Shown: positions 35,227 through 45,324 of the stretch, one piece after another
Layout of the letters: each line of letters opens with the position of its first letter
Numbering within the stretch: position 1 is the stretch's first letter
Origin: Limnohabitans sp. MMS-10A-178
GTDB lineage: Bacteria > Pseudomonadota > Gammaproteobacteria > Burkholderiales > Burkholderiaceae_C
DNA length: 64,000 nt
Direction: 5' to 3'
NCBI RefSeq assembly: GCF_003063375.1
Contig: NZ_NERY01000002.1
Location: 524,716-588,715 of the forward strand
The notes under the pieces: model-generated
Databases searched by the model: none
What the model saw: the letters and a program-made list of their open reading frames with translations, nothing else
What the model was told of the DNA's origin: nothing
Program-made: the position numbers and the translations under genes

Positions 35227-35838
35227 ATGTCTGATTCCAGCTCACAAAACACCTCAAATCAAGGCCAAAACCCTGAAGCCCCCAATGTCATGCCTGCGGC
35301 CGAAGCCTTGGCAGCAGCAGCAGCGGCCATGGGTCATGACACGCATGCTCAAGCTGCGCCTGCAAGCTCAGACCCTCTCAGCGATGCACAAGCAGAACTT
35401 GTCAACGTGAAGGCGCAAAACGCCACATTGGCCGATCAATATCTCCGCGCCCAAGCCGATGTGCAAAATGCCCGACGCCGCGCCGACGAAGAAATCTCCA
35501 AAGCACGCAAGTTTGCAGTGGAAGGTTTTGCCGACAGCCTGCTGCCTGTGCTTGACAGTTTGGAGGCTGGTTTGGCCATTCAAAACGTCACGCCAGAACA
35601 AATTCGCGAAGGCGCAGAAGCCACGCTTCGTCAATTGAAAAGTGCCCTAGAGCGCAATAAAGTGGTTGAAATCAACCCTGCTGCTGGCACCAAGTTTGAC
35701 CCCCACCACCACCAAGCCATTAGCGTGGTCCCTGCTGAACAAGACCCCAACACGGTGGTGACTGTTTTGCAAAAGGGTTACCTGATTGCAGAGCGGGTGT
35801 TGCGACCTGCATTGGTCACAGTGACTGCACCCAAATAA
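35227..35838 (+). CDS. grpE: GrpE, nucleotide exchange factor of DnaK
   Basis: A 203-residue GrpE. It releases ADP from DnaK in the Hsp70 cycle and acts as a thermosensor. The first ~65 residues are an Ala/Gln/Ser-rich low-complexity tail. Then come a long coiled-coil helix ([20 protein letters not shown], ~70-89) and the C-terminal beta-wing domain ending [17 protein letters not shown]. The ATG at 35227 is preferred over an in-frame ATG at 35221 and codons further upstream, which lie in the promoter region; GGATG precedes it. It is followed by dnaK in the same direction. Confidence 0.95.
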   Translation: MSDSSSQNTSNQGQNPEAPNVMPAAEALAAAAAAMGHDTHAQAAPASSDPLSDAQAELVNVKAQNATLADQYLRAQADVQNARRRADEEISKARKFAVEGFADSLLPVLDSLEAGLAIQNVTPEQIREGAEATLRQLKSALERNKVVEINPAAGTKFDPHHHQAISVVPAEQDPNTVVTVLQKGYLIAERVLRPALVTVTAPK

Positions 35839-35913
35839 GTACGCTTAGAAGTAGAAAACTGCCTGTTTTCGGGCAAAAGAGGGCAAAAAAGAAGCAATTT
35901 CAGCCTATTTAGT

Positions 35914-35940
35914 CTTGAAATTGCCCTAAATGCCCCTACT
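35914..35940 (+). promoter_or_regulatory. sigma-32-type heat-shock promoter for dnaK
   Basis: CTTGAAA (35914-35920), a 12-base spacer and CCCCTACT (35933-35940) form a close match to the RpoH consensus, 42 bases before the dnaK ATG. Together with the grpE copy it shows that the chaperone genes are RpoH-controlled. No CIRCE element (HrcA site) is visible at either promoter. Confidence 0.8.
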
Positions 35941-35982
35941 TCTTAACTATTCAAGCATTTTTTTAGATTACCGGAGAAGAAC

Positions 35983-37923
35983 ATGGGAAGAATCATTGGC
36001 ATTGACTTGGGCACCACCAACTCGTGTGTGGCCATCATGGAAGGCAACACCACCAAGGTGATTGAGAACGCCGAAGGCGCGCGCACCACTCCCTCCATCA
36101 TTGCGTACCAGGAAGACGGTGAAATTTTGGTCGGCGCGTCCGCCAAGCGTCAAGCGGTCACCAACCCCCGCAACACCCTGTACGCCGTGAAGCGCCTGAT
36201 TGGTCGCAAATTTGCCGAAAAAGAAGTTCAAAAAGACATCGACCTGATGCCCTACACCATTGCCAAAGCCGACAACGGCGATGCATGGGTGGAAGTGCGT
36301 GGCAACAAATTGGCACCGCCACAAATTAGCGCTGAGGTTTTGCGCAAGATGAAGAAAACGGCCGAAGACTACCTCGGCGAAGAAGTGACCGAAGCGGTTA
36401 TCACGGTGCCTGCTTACTTCAACGACGCGCAACGTCAAGCCACCAAAGACGCTGGCCGTATTGCTGGCTTGGATGTGAAGCGCATCATCAACGAACCTAC
36501 TGCTGCTGCACTGGCTTTCGGCTTGGACAAAACCGAAAAAGGCGATCGCAAAATTGCGGTTTATGACTTGGGCGGCGGTACCTTTGACGTGTCCATCATT
36601 GAAATTGCCGACGTCGATGGCGAAAAGCAGTTCGAAGTCTTGTCCACCAACGGCGACACCTTCTTGGGCGGCGAAGACTTTGACCAACGCATCATCGACT
36701 TCATCATCACCGAGTTCAAGAAAGAAAGCGGCGTTGATTTGTCCAAAGATGTGTTGGCTTTGCAGCGCTTGAAAGAAGCCGCTGAAAAAGCCAAAATCGA
36801 ATTGTCCAGCTCAGCTGGCACCGACATCAACCTGCCCTACATCACAGCCGATGCCACAGGTCCTAAGCACCTGAACATCAAGCTCAGCCGCGCCAAGCTC
36901 GAAAGCCTGGTTGACGAGTTGATCGAGCGCACCATTGCACCTTGCCGCATGGCCATCAAAGATGCTGGCGTGAGTGTGTCTGATATCGACGACATCATTT
37001 TAGTGGGCGGCATGACTCGCATGCCCAAAGTGCAAGACAAGGTCAAAGAATTCTTTGGCAAAGAGCCACGCAAAGATGTGAACCCTGATGAAGCTGTGGC
37101 CGTGGGTGCTGCCATTCAAGGTCAAGTGTTGTCGGGCGATCGCAAAGACGTGTTGTTGTTGGACGTGACACCTTTGTCCTTGGGTATTGAAACCCTGGGC
37201 GGTGTGATGACCAAAATGATCACCAAGAACACCACCATTCCTACTAAGTTTGCACAAACCTACTCCACTGCCGAGGACAACCAACCCGCCGTGACCATCA
37301 AGGTTTACCAAGGTGAGCGCGAGATGGCCAGTGGCAATAAGTTGCTGGGTGAGTTCAACCTCGAAGGTATTCCACCTGCTGCGCGTGGCACCCCGCAAAT
37401 CGAAGTGTCCTTTGACATCGACGCCAACGGTATCTTGCACGTTGGCGCCAAAGACAAAGGCACTGGCAAAGAAAACAAAATCACCATCAAGGCCAACTCT
37501 GGTTTGTCTGAAGCAGAAATTCAACAGATGGTGAAAGACGCCGAGTTGAATGCCGAAGACGACAAGAAGAAACTCGAAATTGTTCAAGCCAAAAACTCAG
37601 GCGAAGCCACTGTACACAGCGTGAAGAAAAGCTTGACCGAATATGGCGACAAGATTGAAGCCGACGAGAAAACAAAAATCGAAGCTGCAGTCAAAGAATT
37701 GGAAGAGGCTTTGAATGGCGATGACAAAGACGCCATCACAGCCAAAACCGAAACACTCATGAACGTCAGCCAGAAACTGGGCGAGAAAATGTACGCCGAC
37801 ATGCAAGCCAAAGAAGCGGCTGCCGGTGGTGCAACCGGTGGCCCAGGTGGTCCTGGTGCCGATGCCAAACCAGCAGACGACAATGTGGTCGATGCAGAAG
37901 TGAAAGAAGTTAAAAAAGGCTAA
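35983..37923 (+). CDS. dnaK: Chaperone DnaK (Hsp70)
   Basis: A full-length 646-residue Hsp70. ATPase domain: [16 protein letters not shown] (~5-20), [14 protein letters not shown] (~171-184) and [14 protein letters not shown] (~193-206). Substrate domain: [20 protein letters not shown] (~390). The C-terminus ends in a Gly-rich linker and the acidic tail [12 protein letters not shown]. It folds and protects proteins with DnaJ and GrpE. GGAGAAGAAC before the ATG gives a good ribosome-binding site. RpoH-type promoter upstream. Confidence 0.98.
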   Translation: MGRIIGIDLGTTNSCVAIMEGNTTKVIENAEGARTTPSIIAYQEDGEILVGASAKRQAVTNPRNTLYAVKRLIGRKFAEKEVQKDIDLMPYTIAKADNGDAWVEVRGNKLAPPQISAEVLRKMKKTAEDYLGEEVTEAVITVPAYFNDAQRQATKDAGRIAGLDVKRIINEPTAAALAFGLDKTEKGDRKIAVYDLGGGTFDVSIIEIADVDGEKQFEVLSTNGDTFLGGEDFDQRIIDFIITEFKKESGVDLSKDVLALQRLKEAAEKAKIELSSSAGTDINLPYITADATGPKHLNIKLSRAKLESLVDELIERTIAPCRMAIKDAGVSVSDIDDIILVGGMTRMPKVQDKVKEFFGKEPRKDVNPDEAVAVGAAIQGQVLSGDRKDVLLLDVTPLSLGIETLGGVMTKMITKNTTIPTKFAQTYSTAEDNQPAVTIKVYQGEREMASGNKLLGEFNLEGIPPAARGTPQIEVSFDIDANGILHVGAKDKGTGKENKITIKANSGLSEAEIQQMVKDAELNAEDDKKKLEIVQAKNSGEATVHSVKKSLTEYGDKIEADEKTKIEAAVKELEEALNGDDKDAITAKTETLMNVSQKLGEKMYADMQAKEAAAGGATGGPGGPGADAKPADDNVVDAEVKEVKKG

Positions 37924-37952
37924 GCCTTTTTCTCAAGGGCAATAGCCCAAGC

Positions 37953-37994
37953 CGCCGCGTCAGCGTATTTCCTCAGGGAATCGCTTTCGCGGCG
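37953..37994 (+). other. Long intercistronic hairpin between dnaK and dnaJ
   Basis: CGCCGCG (37953-37959) pairs with CGCGGCG (37988-37994). Inside, AGCG pairs with CGCT and ATTTCC with GGGAAT, leaving a 3-base loop and a 2x2 internal mismatch. The ~42-nt structure is followed by TTCTTGTT, not a true T-run. It may stabilise the dnaK mRNA or cause partial termination that lowers dnaJ expression. Confidence 0.6.
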
Positions 37995-38022
37995 TTCTTG
38001 TTAAAAACAGTAGCAATATACG

Positions 38023-39165
38023 ATGGCCAAAAGAGACTTTTACGAAGTATTGGGTGTAGCCAAGAACGCCTCTGATGAAGAGATTAAAAAGGCGTATCGC
38101 AAATTGGCCATGAAGTTCCACCCTGACCGCCATCAGGGTGACGACGCCAAAGAAGCAGAGGGCAAATTCAAGGAGGTCAAAGAGGCCTACGAGATGTTGT
38201 CGGATGCGCAAAAACGTGCCGCCTACGACCAATATGGCCATGCAGGTGTTGACCCCAATATGCGCGGTGGCCCAGGTGGTGCTGAAGGCTTCGGCGGTTT
38301 TGGTGAAGCCTTCGGCGACATTTTTGGTGATATCTTTGGCCAACAACGCGGTGGCGGTGGCAGGGGTGGTCGTCAAGTGTTCCGAGGCGGCGATTTGAGC
38401 TACGCCATGGAAGTCACTTTGGAAGAAGCAGCTGCCGGTAAAGACGCGCAAATTCGAATTCCGGGCTGGGAAGAATGCGACCCCTGTGATGGCTCCGGCG
38501 CCAAGAAAGGTACCAGCGCCAAAACCTGCGGTACTTGCCAAGGTTCGGGCACCGTGCAAATGCGCCAAGGATTTTTCAGTGTGCAGCAAACCTGCCCACA
38601 CTGCCGTGGCTCCGGCAAAATTATTTCTGACCCCTGCCCTTCGTGCAGTGGCCAAGGCAAACTCAAAAAGCAAAAAACGCTCGAAGTCAAAATACCTGCA
38701 GGCATTGACGACGGCATGCGCATTCGCAGCACCGGCAACGGTGAACCCGGCACCAATGGCGGCCCGCCCGGCGATTTGTACATTGAGATTCGCCTCAAGA
38801 AACACGACATTTTTGAGCGCGATGGCGATGACTTGCATTGCTCTGTGCCCATCGGCTTCAGCAAAGCCGCTCTGGGCGGTGAAATCGATGTACCCACTCT
38901 CAGCGGCAAGGCAGCCATCGACATTCCTGAAGGCACACAAACTGGCAAGCAATTCCGTTTGCGTGGCAAAGGCATCAAGGGCGTACGCTCCAGCTATCCT
39001 GGCGACTTGTACTGTCACATCACAGTTGAGACGCCCGTCAAACTCACAGAGCACCAACGCAAGCTGCTCAAGGAATTCGAAGAGTCTTTGCAAAAAGGCG
39101 GCGCCAAGCACATGCCCACAGGCAACAGCTGGACCGACAAACTCAAAGGTTTGTTCGGCGCTTAA
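38023..39165 (+). CDS. dnaJ: Chaperone DnaJ (Hsp40)
   Basis: A full-length 380-residue type-I Hsp40. The J-domain has the HPD motif in [11 protein letters not shown] (~32-42), then a Gly/Phe-rich linker (~75-120) and four zinc-finger repeats: [24 protein letters not shown] and CPSCSGQG (~150-215). The C-terminal substrate-binding domain follows. It delivers substrates to DnaK and stimulates its ATPase. The gap to dnaK is 99 bases and holds a long hairpin. The Shine-Dalgarno sequence is weak. Confidence 0.98.
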   Translation: MAKRDFYEVLGVAKNASDEEIKKAYRKLAMKFHPDRHQGDDAKEAEGKFKEVKEAYEMLSDAQKRAAYDQYGHAGVDPNMRGGPGGAEGFGGFGEAFGDIFGDIFGQQRGGGGRGGRQVFRGGDLSYAMEVTLEEAAAGKDAQIRIPGWEECDPCDGSGAKKGTSAKTCGTCQGSGTVQMRQGFFSVQQTCPHCRGSGKIISDPCPSCSGQGKLKKQKTLEVKIPAGIDDGMRIRSTGNGEPGTNGGPPGDLYIEIRLKKHDIFERDGDDLHCSVPIGFSKAALGGEIDVPTLSGKAAIDIPEGTQTGKQFRLRGKGIKGVRSSYPGDLYCHITVETPVKLTEHQRKLLKEFEESLQKGGAKHMPTGNSWTDKLKGLFGA

Positions 39166-39227
39166 GTTAAAAGCTTAGTCTTGATCTATGTCAAGTCAAT
39201 GTTGGGTCATCGGCCTAACATGGACGC

Positions 39228-40592
39228 ATGACACTCAACATTCGTTTCTTAGGCGGTGCCGACACGGTGACCGGCTCCAAATACTGTGTCGAGTACGACG
39301 GCAAAAAACTGCTGGTCGATTGCGGTTTGTTTCAAGGCTTCAAACAATTGCGCCTTAGAAACTGGGATCCCTGCCCCACACCGCCAAAAGACATTGGCGC
39401 TGTGATCTTGACGCATGCCCATTTGGATCACAGTGGCTACTTGCCACTTTTAGCTCGCAACGGCTTTCAAGGCAAAGTTCACAGCACCTCAGGCACACGC
39501 GACCTGTGCGGCATCTTGTTACCCGACAGTGGGCACATCCAAGAGGAAGATGCCTATTTCGCAAACAAGCATGGCTACTCCAAACACAGTCCAGCCTTAC
39601 CGCTTTACACCCAGCAAGACGCCAAGTATTGCCTGCAACAGTTTCATGTTGAGAAACTCCGTGAATGGTTTCAACCCATGCCAGGCTGGAAGGCCCAATT
39701 CAGCAGTGCGGGCCACATCTTGGGTGCTACCAGTTTGTTGTTGGAAGTGGGTGGTCGGCGCATTCTGTTTTCAGGTGATCTTGGACGGCCCGATGACAGC
39801 CTCATGAATCCACCCGACGCGCCGCCGCAAGCTGATACGGTGTTGATTGAATCAACTTACGGCAACAGAACACACCCCGAGGAAAACGTGAATGCAGAGT
39901 TAGGCGAAGCCCTCAAACGAGTAGCGGCTCGAGGTGGCGTTGCAGTTGTGCCGGTGTTTGCAGTTGGCCGAGCACAGGCTATTTTGCACAGCATTGCACA
40001 ACTCAAATCTCGTGGCGAAATTCCTCACAGCCTGCCTATTTTTTTGGACAGCCCGATGGCCATTCACACCACCGCCCTGTTTAAACGGCACATGGGCGAG
40101 CACCGCTTGAATGCCACCGAAGTTCAAGCCATGGACCACGTGGCCACCATGATCGAAACACCCGAACAGTCTAAAGCTTTGGTAAAACGCCATGGCCCCA
40201 TGGTCATTTTGTCGGCCAGCGGCATGGCCACAGGCGGCCGCGTGTTGCACCATCTTGCCAACCACGTTGGTAACCATCGCAACATGGTCATTCTCACTGG
40301 CTTTCAAGCTCCGGGCACGCGCGGCGCCACATTGGCAAGTGGCGCGTCTTCTGTTCGGCTGCATGGCAAAGACTTGCCTGTGGCAGCAGAAATTGTCCAA
40401 CTTAGCTCAGCCTCTGCCCATGCCGATGGCAAACAACTTTTGGCTTGGCTTCAAAAGATGCCGCAAGCACCGGCTCAAGTCTATGTGGTGCACGGCGAAC
40501 GCGAGGCATCAGACGTTTTGCGCCAGCGCATTGAGAGAGAGCTGCACATGCGTGCCGTTGTTCCCGAACACGGCTCCTTATGGCCAGGCTGA
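39228..40592 (+). CDS. beta-CASP metallo-beta-lactamase RNA hydrolase
   Basis: A 454-residue MBL-fold exonuclease/endonuclease-like protein related to archaeal and eukaryotic CPSF-type RNases. Motif 2 is THAHLDHSG (~63-71), motif 3 SSAGHILGAT and motif 4 FSGDLGRPDD. The beta-CASP motifs are the Asp/Glu in ESTYGNR, SASGMATGGR (~324) and the His of SSASAHADG (~393). A C-terminal segment YVVHGEREASDVLRQRI follows, as in the YciC/PgcA-type RNA-specificity proteins. Cytoplasmic, substrate likely RNA. Not obviously linked to its neighbours. Confidence 0.88.
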   Translation: MTLNIRFLGGADTVTGSKYCVEYDGKKLLVDCGLFQGFKQLRLRNWDPCPTPPKDIGAVILTHAHLDHSGYLPLLARNGFQGKVHSTSGTRDLCGILLPDSGHIQEEDAYFANKHGYSKHSPALPLYTQQDAKYCLQQFHVEKLREWFQPMPGWKAQFSSAGHILGATSLLLEVGGRRILFSGDLGRPDDSLMNPPDAPPQADTVLIESTYGNRTHPEENVNAELGEALKRVAARGGVAVVPVFAVGRAQAILHSIAQLKSRGEIPHSLPIFLDSPMAIHTTALFKRHMGEHRLNATEVQAMDHVATMIETPEQSKALVKRHGPMVILSASGMATGGRVLHHLANHVGNHRNMVILTGFQAPGTRGATLASGASSVRLHGKDLPVAAEIVQLSSASAHADGKQLLAWLQKMPQAPAQVYVVHGEREASDVLRQRIERELHMRAVVPEHGSLWPG

Positions 40593-40672
40593 TGTTGCAT
40601 GCGAATTCTTTCTCAAACACCTTGGCTTCAAAGGAAGTCTGAGAAAATACATCCAGCTTTTATCTTTTCTGC

Positions 40673-42334
40673 ATGAATCTCAAACGCTCAAATTCTTCTG
40701 CCCCGCAAAAACAAGGATGGCACCCGGCTTGGCTTGCCTTGCTCAGTAGTCTGTGGCTAAGCAGCGCTGGCAACATCGCCCTGTGGTCACAGGTTCACCA
40801 ATTGCCCGAAGTGACTGGCTTTAGAGGACTGGCTTTTGCCATCGGATTTGGCGCCATCATCACTGCTGCCATCAGTGCCATTTTGAGTTTCTTGAACTGG
40901 CGATGGCTTCTCAAACCTGCCATTGCAGTGTTCTTTTTGAGCGCAGCCAGCGGCGCTTACTTCATGATGAGCTACGGCATTGTGATCGACAGCACCATGA
41001 TTACCAATGTGGTTCAAACAGATACCAAAGAAGCTTTGGATTTGATGAACTGGCGGATGCTGATCAGCCTAGCACTTTTGGGTATTTTGCCCTGTTGGGT
41101 CCTTTGGAAAATACCCGTCAAACCTTTGCGCTTAGGCCAGCAAATCTTTGGCAACATCCTCACACTTGTCATCTCTTTGGTGGTCATTGTTGGCGCTTTA
41201 TTGGCTATTTTTCAAGACTTCTCCTCCATCATGCGCAATCACACTCAGTTGCGTTATTTGGTCAACCCTTTAAACAGCTACTATGCAATTGGCATGGTGG
41301 CGGCCAAACCCTTTCAAAGGAATCAAACAACTTTATTGCCCTTGGGCCGCGATGCTCAATTGAATCCAGCCAACAGCAAACACAAGCCCACCCTTTTGTT
41401 ATTGGTTCTAGGTGAAACAGCGCGCATGGGCAACTTTGGCATCAATGGCTACGATCGCCCTACCACGCCTGAATTGTCCAATGAGAACATCATCAGTCTG
41501 AAAGGCGTCATGTCATGTGGCACCAGCACAGCCACTTCTGTGCCCTGTATGTTTTCGCACATGGGCAAAGAGGCTTATGAATCGCGCAAAAACAATTACG
41601 AAAGTCTGATCGATGTGCTTCACCACGCTGGTCTGGCTGTATTGTGGCTTGACAACCAGTCGGGCTGTAAAGGCGTCTGCGAACGAGTGCCACAAGTACT
41701 GACCAAGTCATTGAAACACCCCACACTCTGCAAAAACGGAGAGTGCTTTGATGAAATAATGTTGCACGAAATTGACCAACGAATTCAAGCACTGCCTGCA
41801 GAACGAAGAGCCAAAGGTGTTGTGGTGGTCATGCACCAAATGGGCAGTCATGGCCCTGCCTACTACAAGCGTGTGCCCGATCAATTCAAAAAATTTCTAC
41901 CAGAATGCAAGAGCAATGCTCTCCATGAATGCTCCCGTGAGCAGGTTGTCAACTCGTTTGACAACACCATTCTTTATACCGATCATTTCTTAGGTCAGGC
42001 CATTCAGTGGCTCAAAAAATCAGAAGCCAACGCTGCGCCAGCCATGCTCTATGTGTCTGACCATGGCGAATCTTTGGGTGAAAACAATTTGTACTTGCAT
42101 GGGCTACCCTACAATGTTGCGCCCGACTTGCAAAAGCGCGTCCCTTGGATCACATGGTTGTCGGCAAGTTTTGAAAAGCAGTCTGGCTTGGTGCCTGCTT
42201 GTTTGAAAAACAAATCGGAAACACCACTCACTCACGACAATTACTTTCACACAGTGCTGGGGCTGATGAATATCAGCACAGACGTTTATCAATCGAAGTT
42301 AGACGTGCATGCAGACTGCCGGGGCGCTTCATAA
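40673..42334 (+). CDS. Phosphoethanolamine transferase, EptA-like (sulfatase fold)
   Basis: A 553-residue inner-membrane enzyme that adds phosphoethanolamine to lipid A or another envelope glycan. Four to five membrane helices in the first ~190 residues precede the periplasmic catalytic domain. LLVLGETARMGNFGINGY (~242-259) holds the first metal Glu, and the Thr nucleophile lies in SCGTSTATSVPCMFS (~281-295). Later metal ligands are YVSDHGESLGE (~460-470) and LHGLPY. Paired Cys in SGCKGVC, LCKNGEC and LPEC probably form the disulfides known in EptA. Its 3' end overlaps the convergent DUF1854 gene by 6 bases. No regulatory two-component genes are adjacent. Confidence 0.9.
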   Translation: MNLKRSNSSAPQKQGWHPAWLALLSSLWLSSAGNIALWSQVHQLPEVTGFRGLAFAIGFGAIITAAISAILSFLNWRWLLKPAIAVFFLSAASGAYFMMSYGIVIDSTMITNVVQTDTKEALDLMNWRMLISLALLGILPCWVLWKIPVKPLRLGQQIFGNILTLVISLVVIVGALLAIFQDFSSIMRNHTQLRYLVNPLNSYYAIGMVAAKPFQRNQTTLLPLGRDAQLNPANSKHKPTLLLLVLGETARMGNFGINGYDRPTTPELSNENIISLKGVMSCGTSTATSVPCMFSHMGKEAYESRKNNYESLIDVLHHAGLAVLWLDNQSGCKGVCERVPQVLTKSLKHPTLCKNGECFDEIMLHEIDQRIQALPAERRAKGVVVVMHQMGSHGPAYYKRVPDQFKKFLPECKSNALHECSREQVVNSFDNTILYTDHFLGQAIQWLKKSEANAAPAMLYVSDHGESLGENNLYLHGLPYNVAPDLQKRVPWITWLSASFEKQSGLVPACLKNKSETPLTHDNYFHTVLGLMNISTDVYQSKLDVHADCRGAS

Positions 42335-42805
42335 AAATCGATCTAGCAGCTTTCGTGAATGTCGATCCATTTGAGCCAAATCACGAATCAAGAACTGAAC
42401 ACCATGCCCATCCGTCACCAGCAAAACCGTGCCAGACAGCCGGCGAATGTCCTCTTCCCCTTTGAGTAAGAGTTTGGTTCTACCACGATCCGTTTCAATG
42501 TCCCAAGTACTGGGCGCCACAAATCCGCTCACACCATACAACTTCAAAATTTGAGGCATGAACTCTCGCTGTGCCATGGCCTTCAAAATATTGGCGCGCA
42601 AGGCCTCTGTCAACAAATTCAAATGCGAAATCCAAAGCAGCTCTTTGCCATCGACATCCACAATGGCAATTCCCTCTTCGGGAGCCGCAACAGGAAATGA
42701 TCTGACAGCCAAAACATTGTCATGTTGTCGGCCTTCTGCACTGACGTAAAACCACCGACCCGAGGACCCTTGGTCAAATTGAAAATTCATCAGCTGGGTC
42801 ATCAT
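42329..42805 (-). CDS. DUF1854 protein of the cyanophycin locus
   Basis: A 158-residue protein of the DUF1854 family, annotated elsewhere as cyanophycin-metabolism-associated; the molecular function is not known. It is soluble, mixed alpha/beta, with the segment VDVDGKELLWISHLNLL (~49-65), then MPQILKLYGVSGFVAPSTWD and the C-terminal VTDGHGVQFLIRDLAQMDR (~128-146). Its ATG overlaps the stop of the ABC transporter gene (ATGA at 42802-42805), so the two products are made together and may work together. Confidence 0.82.
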   Translation of the reverse strand: MMTQLMNFQFDQGSSGRWFYVSAEGRQHDNVLAVRSFPVAAPEEGIAIVDVDGKELLWISHLNLLTEALRANILKAMAQREFMPQILKLYGVSGFVAPSTWDIETDRGRTKLLLKGEEDIRRLSGTVLLVTDGHGVQFLIRDLAQMDRHSRKLLDRFL

Positions 42806-45138
42806 GATGCCACCGACTCCCGCAAAACAGCGCCTTCAGCTTCTGCCTGCCTTTGCTGGGCTTCGTACAAGCGCCAATAGGCACCCTGTTTATCAATCAA
42901 AACGTCGTGAGTGCCCTCCTCCACAATCAAGCCTTTGTCCATGACCACCAAACGATCTGCTTTGCGCAAGGTTGACAAACGGTGCGCAATGGCAATGGTG
43001 GTTCTGCCGCGAACCAAATTATCCAAAGCGTTTTGAATTTCTTTTTCGGTTTCAGTATCAACCGCCGATGTGGCCTCATCCAAAATCAAAATGCGCGGAT
43101 CAATGAGCAAGGCGCGAGCGATTGAAATTCGTTGCCGCTCGCCACCAGACAAACCTTGTCCACGCTCTCCCACCAAAGAGTCATAACCCTGAGGCATGCG
43201 CAGAATAAATTCATGCGCGTGTGCCGCTCTCGCAGCAGCCACAATTTGGTCTCGAGTGGCTTCGGGCATGCCGTAGGCAATGTTGTCGGCAATGGTGCCA
43301 AAGAACAAGAAAGGTTCCTGCAAAACCAAACCAATTTGCCTGCGGTAGTCAGCCACTTTGAGTTGCTTGATATCAACGCCATCTAAAGCAATGCTGCCTT
43401 CCGACAAATCGTAGAAGCGACACATCAAATTGACCAAGGTACTTTTCCCCGAACCACTGTGCCCTACCAAACCAATCATTTCTCCAGGTTTGATGTCGAG
43501 ATTCAAGTGCTTGATCACAGCCCGGTTGCCGTATCTGAAACTGGCATCTGTCAGAGTAATGCGACCCTCTACCTTGGACATCGCAACAGGATTTTGGGGC
43601 TCTGGCACGCTAGAGACATGGTCCAGAATTTCAAAAATTCGCTTGGCACCAGAGGCTGCTTTTTGAGTGCTCGACACAATGCGGCTCATGGAATCAAGTC
43701 GGGTGTAAAAGCGCCCGATGTAGGCCAAGAATGCGGTTAACACACCCACTGTGATTTGATCTTTAGAGACCAACCAAATGCCAAAACCCCAAACAATCAA
43801 CAGGCCTATTTCGGTCATGAGCGTGACCGTGGGTGAGAACACAGACCAAACTCTGTTGAGCCGATCATTGACGGTCAAATTGTGTTTGTTGGCATCGATG
43901 AAACGCTGCGCTTCGCGGTCTTCTTGCGCAAAAGCCTTAACCACGCGAATGCCAGGAATGGTGTCTGTCAACACGTTGGTGACCTCTGACCACACGCGGT
44001 CAATCTTTTCGAAGCCCGTTCGCAGCCTTTCTCTCACCACATGAATCAGCCAGCCGATGAATGGCAAAGGCAACAAGGTTACCAGCGCCAAGGTGGGATT
44101 GATTGAAAACAAGATCACTGCTGTCATCAGGATCATCAACACGTCGGTTGCAAAATCCAGCAAGTGAAGCGATAAGAAGACATTGATTCGATCGGTCTCA
44201 CTGCCAATTCGAGCGATCAAATCACCGGTTCGACGCCCGCCGAAATACTCCAAAGACAATTTCAGCAAGTGCTGGTAAGTAGTCGTTCTGAGATCAGCCC
44301 CAATTCGCTCTGAAACCAGCGCCAAAATATAGGTCTTCACCCAACCCAAGGACCAAGCAACGATGGCGGAGGCCAGCAGGCCCAGCAGATACCATGTGAC
44401 AAGCACAGTGTCTATGTCTTTGCCGTTTTGATAAGGAATGAGCACATCATCCATCAGGGGCATGGTGAGGTAAGGCGGCACCAAGGTGGCCGCAGTGGAC
44501 GCCAAGGTCAGCAAAAACCCCATCAAGAGTTGCCACTGATAAGGCTTGGCAAAACGCCAGAGCTTGAGCAAGGTCCATGTGGAAGTTGGCGCCTGGCCCT
44601 TTTCGAGGCAAACAGCACATTCCTCTTCTAAAGCATCCACCACATTTTGGCAAAATGGGCACAAGACGTGCCGCATTTGGCCAACCCCTGGTTCTGCCCA
44701 GTCATCTACACCGGCAGAGGGGGAAGTCAAGGATTGCCCAAAAAAGGACGCCGTCTGAGCCTGTCCAGTGAGATGATTTTCAAAGCCCAATTTCCATCTC
44801 AGAACCGCCGCTTCAAGCCCCAAGGTAAACCGCCAAGCCTTGAGTCTTAAGCCGCCCTGATGAAGTGCCAAGGTGCCAACGCCCGCGTGATCGACCACTC
44901 GAAGGGTTAAATCGGGGCTCAAGGCCCAAAAATCCCAACTATTTTGGGCCTCATCCACAGAGATGACCCTTTGATCGGTCAAAATAACAAGGGTCTTTTT
45001 GAAGATCAGTTCATCATTCAGGTCAACCTCTAGCCAAGCTAGAACGTTTTCACCATGGTGAACATGCGACAACAAGCCCTTCTGCCAAAAAAACGGCAAT
45101 CCCAGCAAATCGATGGGAGGATGGGTGTTGGAGTTCAT
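42802..45138 (-). CDS. ABC exporter of the cyanophycin locus, with zinc-ribbon segment
   Basis: A 778-residue half-size exporter (membrane and ATPase domain in one chain). The first ~190 residues are not an ABC domain: a PH-like beta-rich start resembling the DUF1854 partner, then CPFCQNVV...EECAVC (~157-175), a two-CxxC zinc ribbon. Six membrane helices (~195-480) follow. The ATPase has Walker A GHSGSGKSTL (~557), signature LSGGERQRIS (~660) and Walker B ILILDEATSAVD. It is divergent from the cyanophycin synthetase genes with 186 bases between starts. The substrate is unknown; export of a peptide or an amino-acid derivative is a guess from context. Confidence 0.85.
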   Translation of the reverse strand: MNSNTHPPIDLLGLPFFWQKGLLSHVHHGENVLAWLEVDLNDELIFKKTLVILTDQRVISVDEAQNSWDFWALSPDLTLRVVDHAGVGTLALHQGGLRLKAWRFTLGLEAAVLRWKLGFENHLTGQAQTASFFGQSLTSPSAGVDDWAEPGVGQMRHVLCPFCQNVVDALEEECAVCLEKGQAPTSTWTLLKLWRFAKPYQWQLLMGFLLTLASTAATLVPPYLTMPLMDDVLIPYQNGKDIDTVLVTWYLLGLLASAIVAWSLGWVKTYILALVSERIGADLRTTTYQHLLKLSLEYFGGRRTGDLIARIGSETDRINVFLSLHLLDFATDVLMILMTAVILFSINPTLALVTLLPLPFIGWLIHVVRERLRTGFEKIDRVWSEVTNVLTDTIPGIRVVKAFAQEDREAQRFIDANKHNLTVNDRLNRVWSVFSPTVTLMTEIGLLIVWGFGIWLVSKDQITVGVLTAFLAYIGRFYTRLDSMSRIVSSTQKAASGAKRIFEILDHVSSVPEPQNPVAMSKVEGRITLTDASFRYGNRAVIKHLNLDIKPGEMIGLVGHSGSGKSTLVNLMCRFYDLSEGSIALDGVDIKQLKVADYRRQIGLVLQEPFLFFGTIADNIAYGMPEATRDQIVAAARAAHAHEFILRMPQGYDSLVGERGQGLSGGERQRISIARALLIDPRILILDEATSAVDTETEKEIQNALDNLVRGRTTIAIAHRLSTLRKADRLVVMDKGLIVEEGTHDVLIDKQGAYWRLYEAQQRQAEAEGAVLRESVAS

Positions 45139-45241
45139 AAAGTTTCAAACAGCAAGAGTCAACCCGTGTTGGCGGCAAACAAAAACAGCAAAAGAAGCGG
45201 CCAGGACACAGCCCATGCACCTTGTTTATCAGACGATCATT

Positions 45242-45259
45242 GCCAGTGCTGCAACTGGC
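45242..45259. promoter_or_regulatory. Inverted repeat between the ABC exporter and cphA' genes
   Basis: GCCAGT (45242-45247) and ACTGGC (45254-45259) flank 6 bases in the divergent control region. It is a candidate operator for coordinate control of both arms of the cyanophycin locus. No regulator gene is nearby. Confidence 0.3.
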
Positions 45260-45324
45260 CAGTCATTGTATCCCCGGACACGAATCGCTCCGTGCCTTCG
45301 CTCAGAATTGTGAAAAGCACGAAA

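Noticed and set aside
37960..39111. 383-aa minus-strand open frame opposite dnaJ
   Set aside because: Antisense of a highly conserved gene with full J-domain and zinc fingers; no independent start signal.
45055..45324. Longer start for the first cyanophycin synthetase gene
   Set aside because: The extra 90 residues are unlike any CphA N-terminus and overlap the divergent ABC gene; the conserved start is at 45325.
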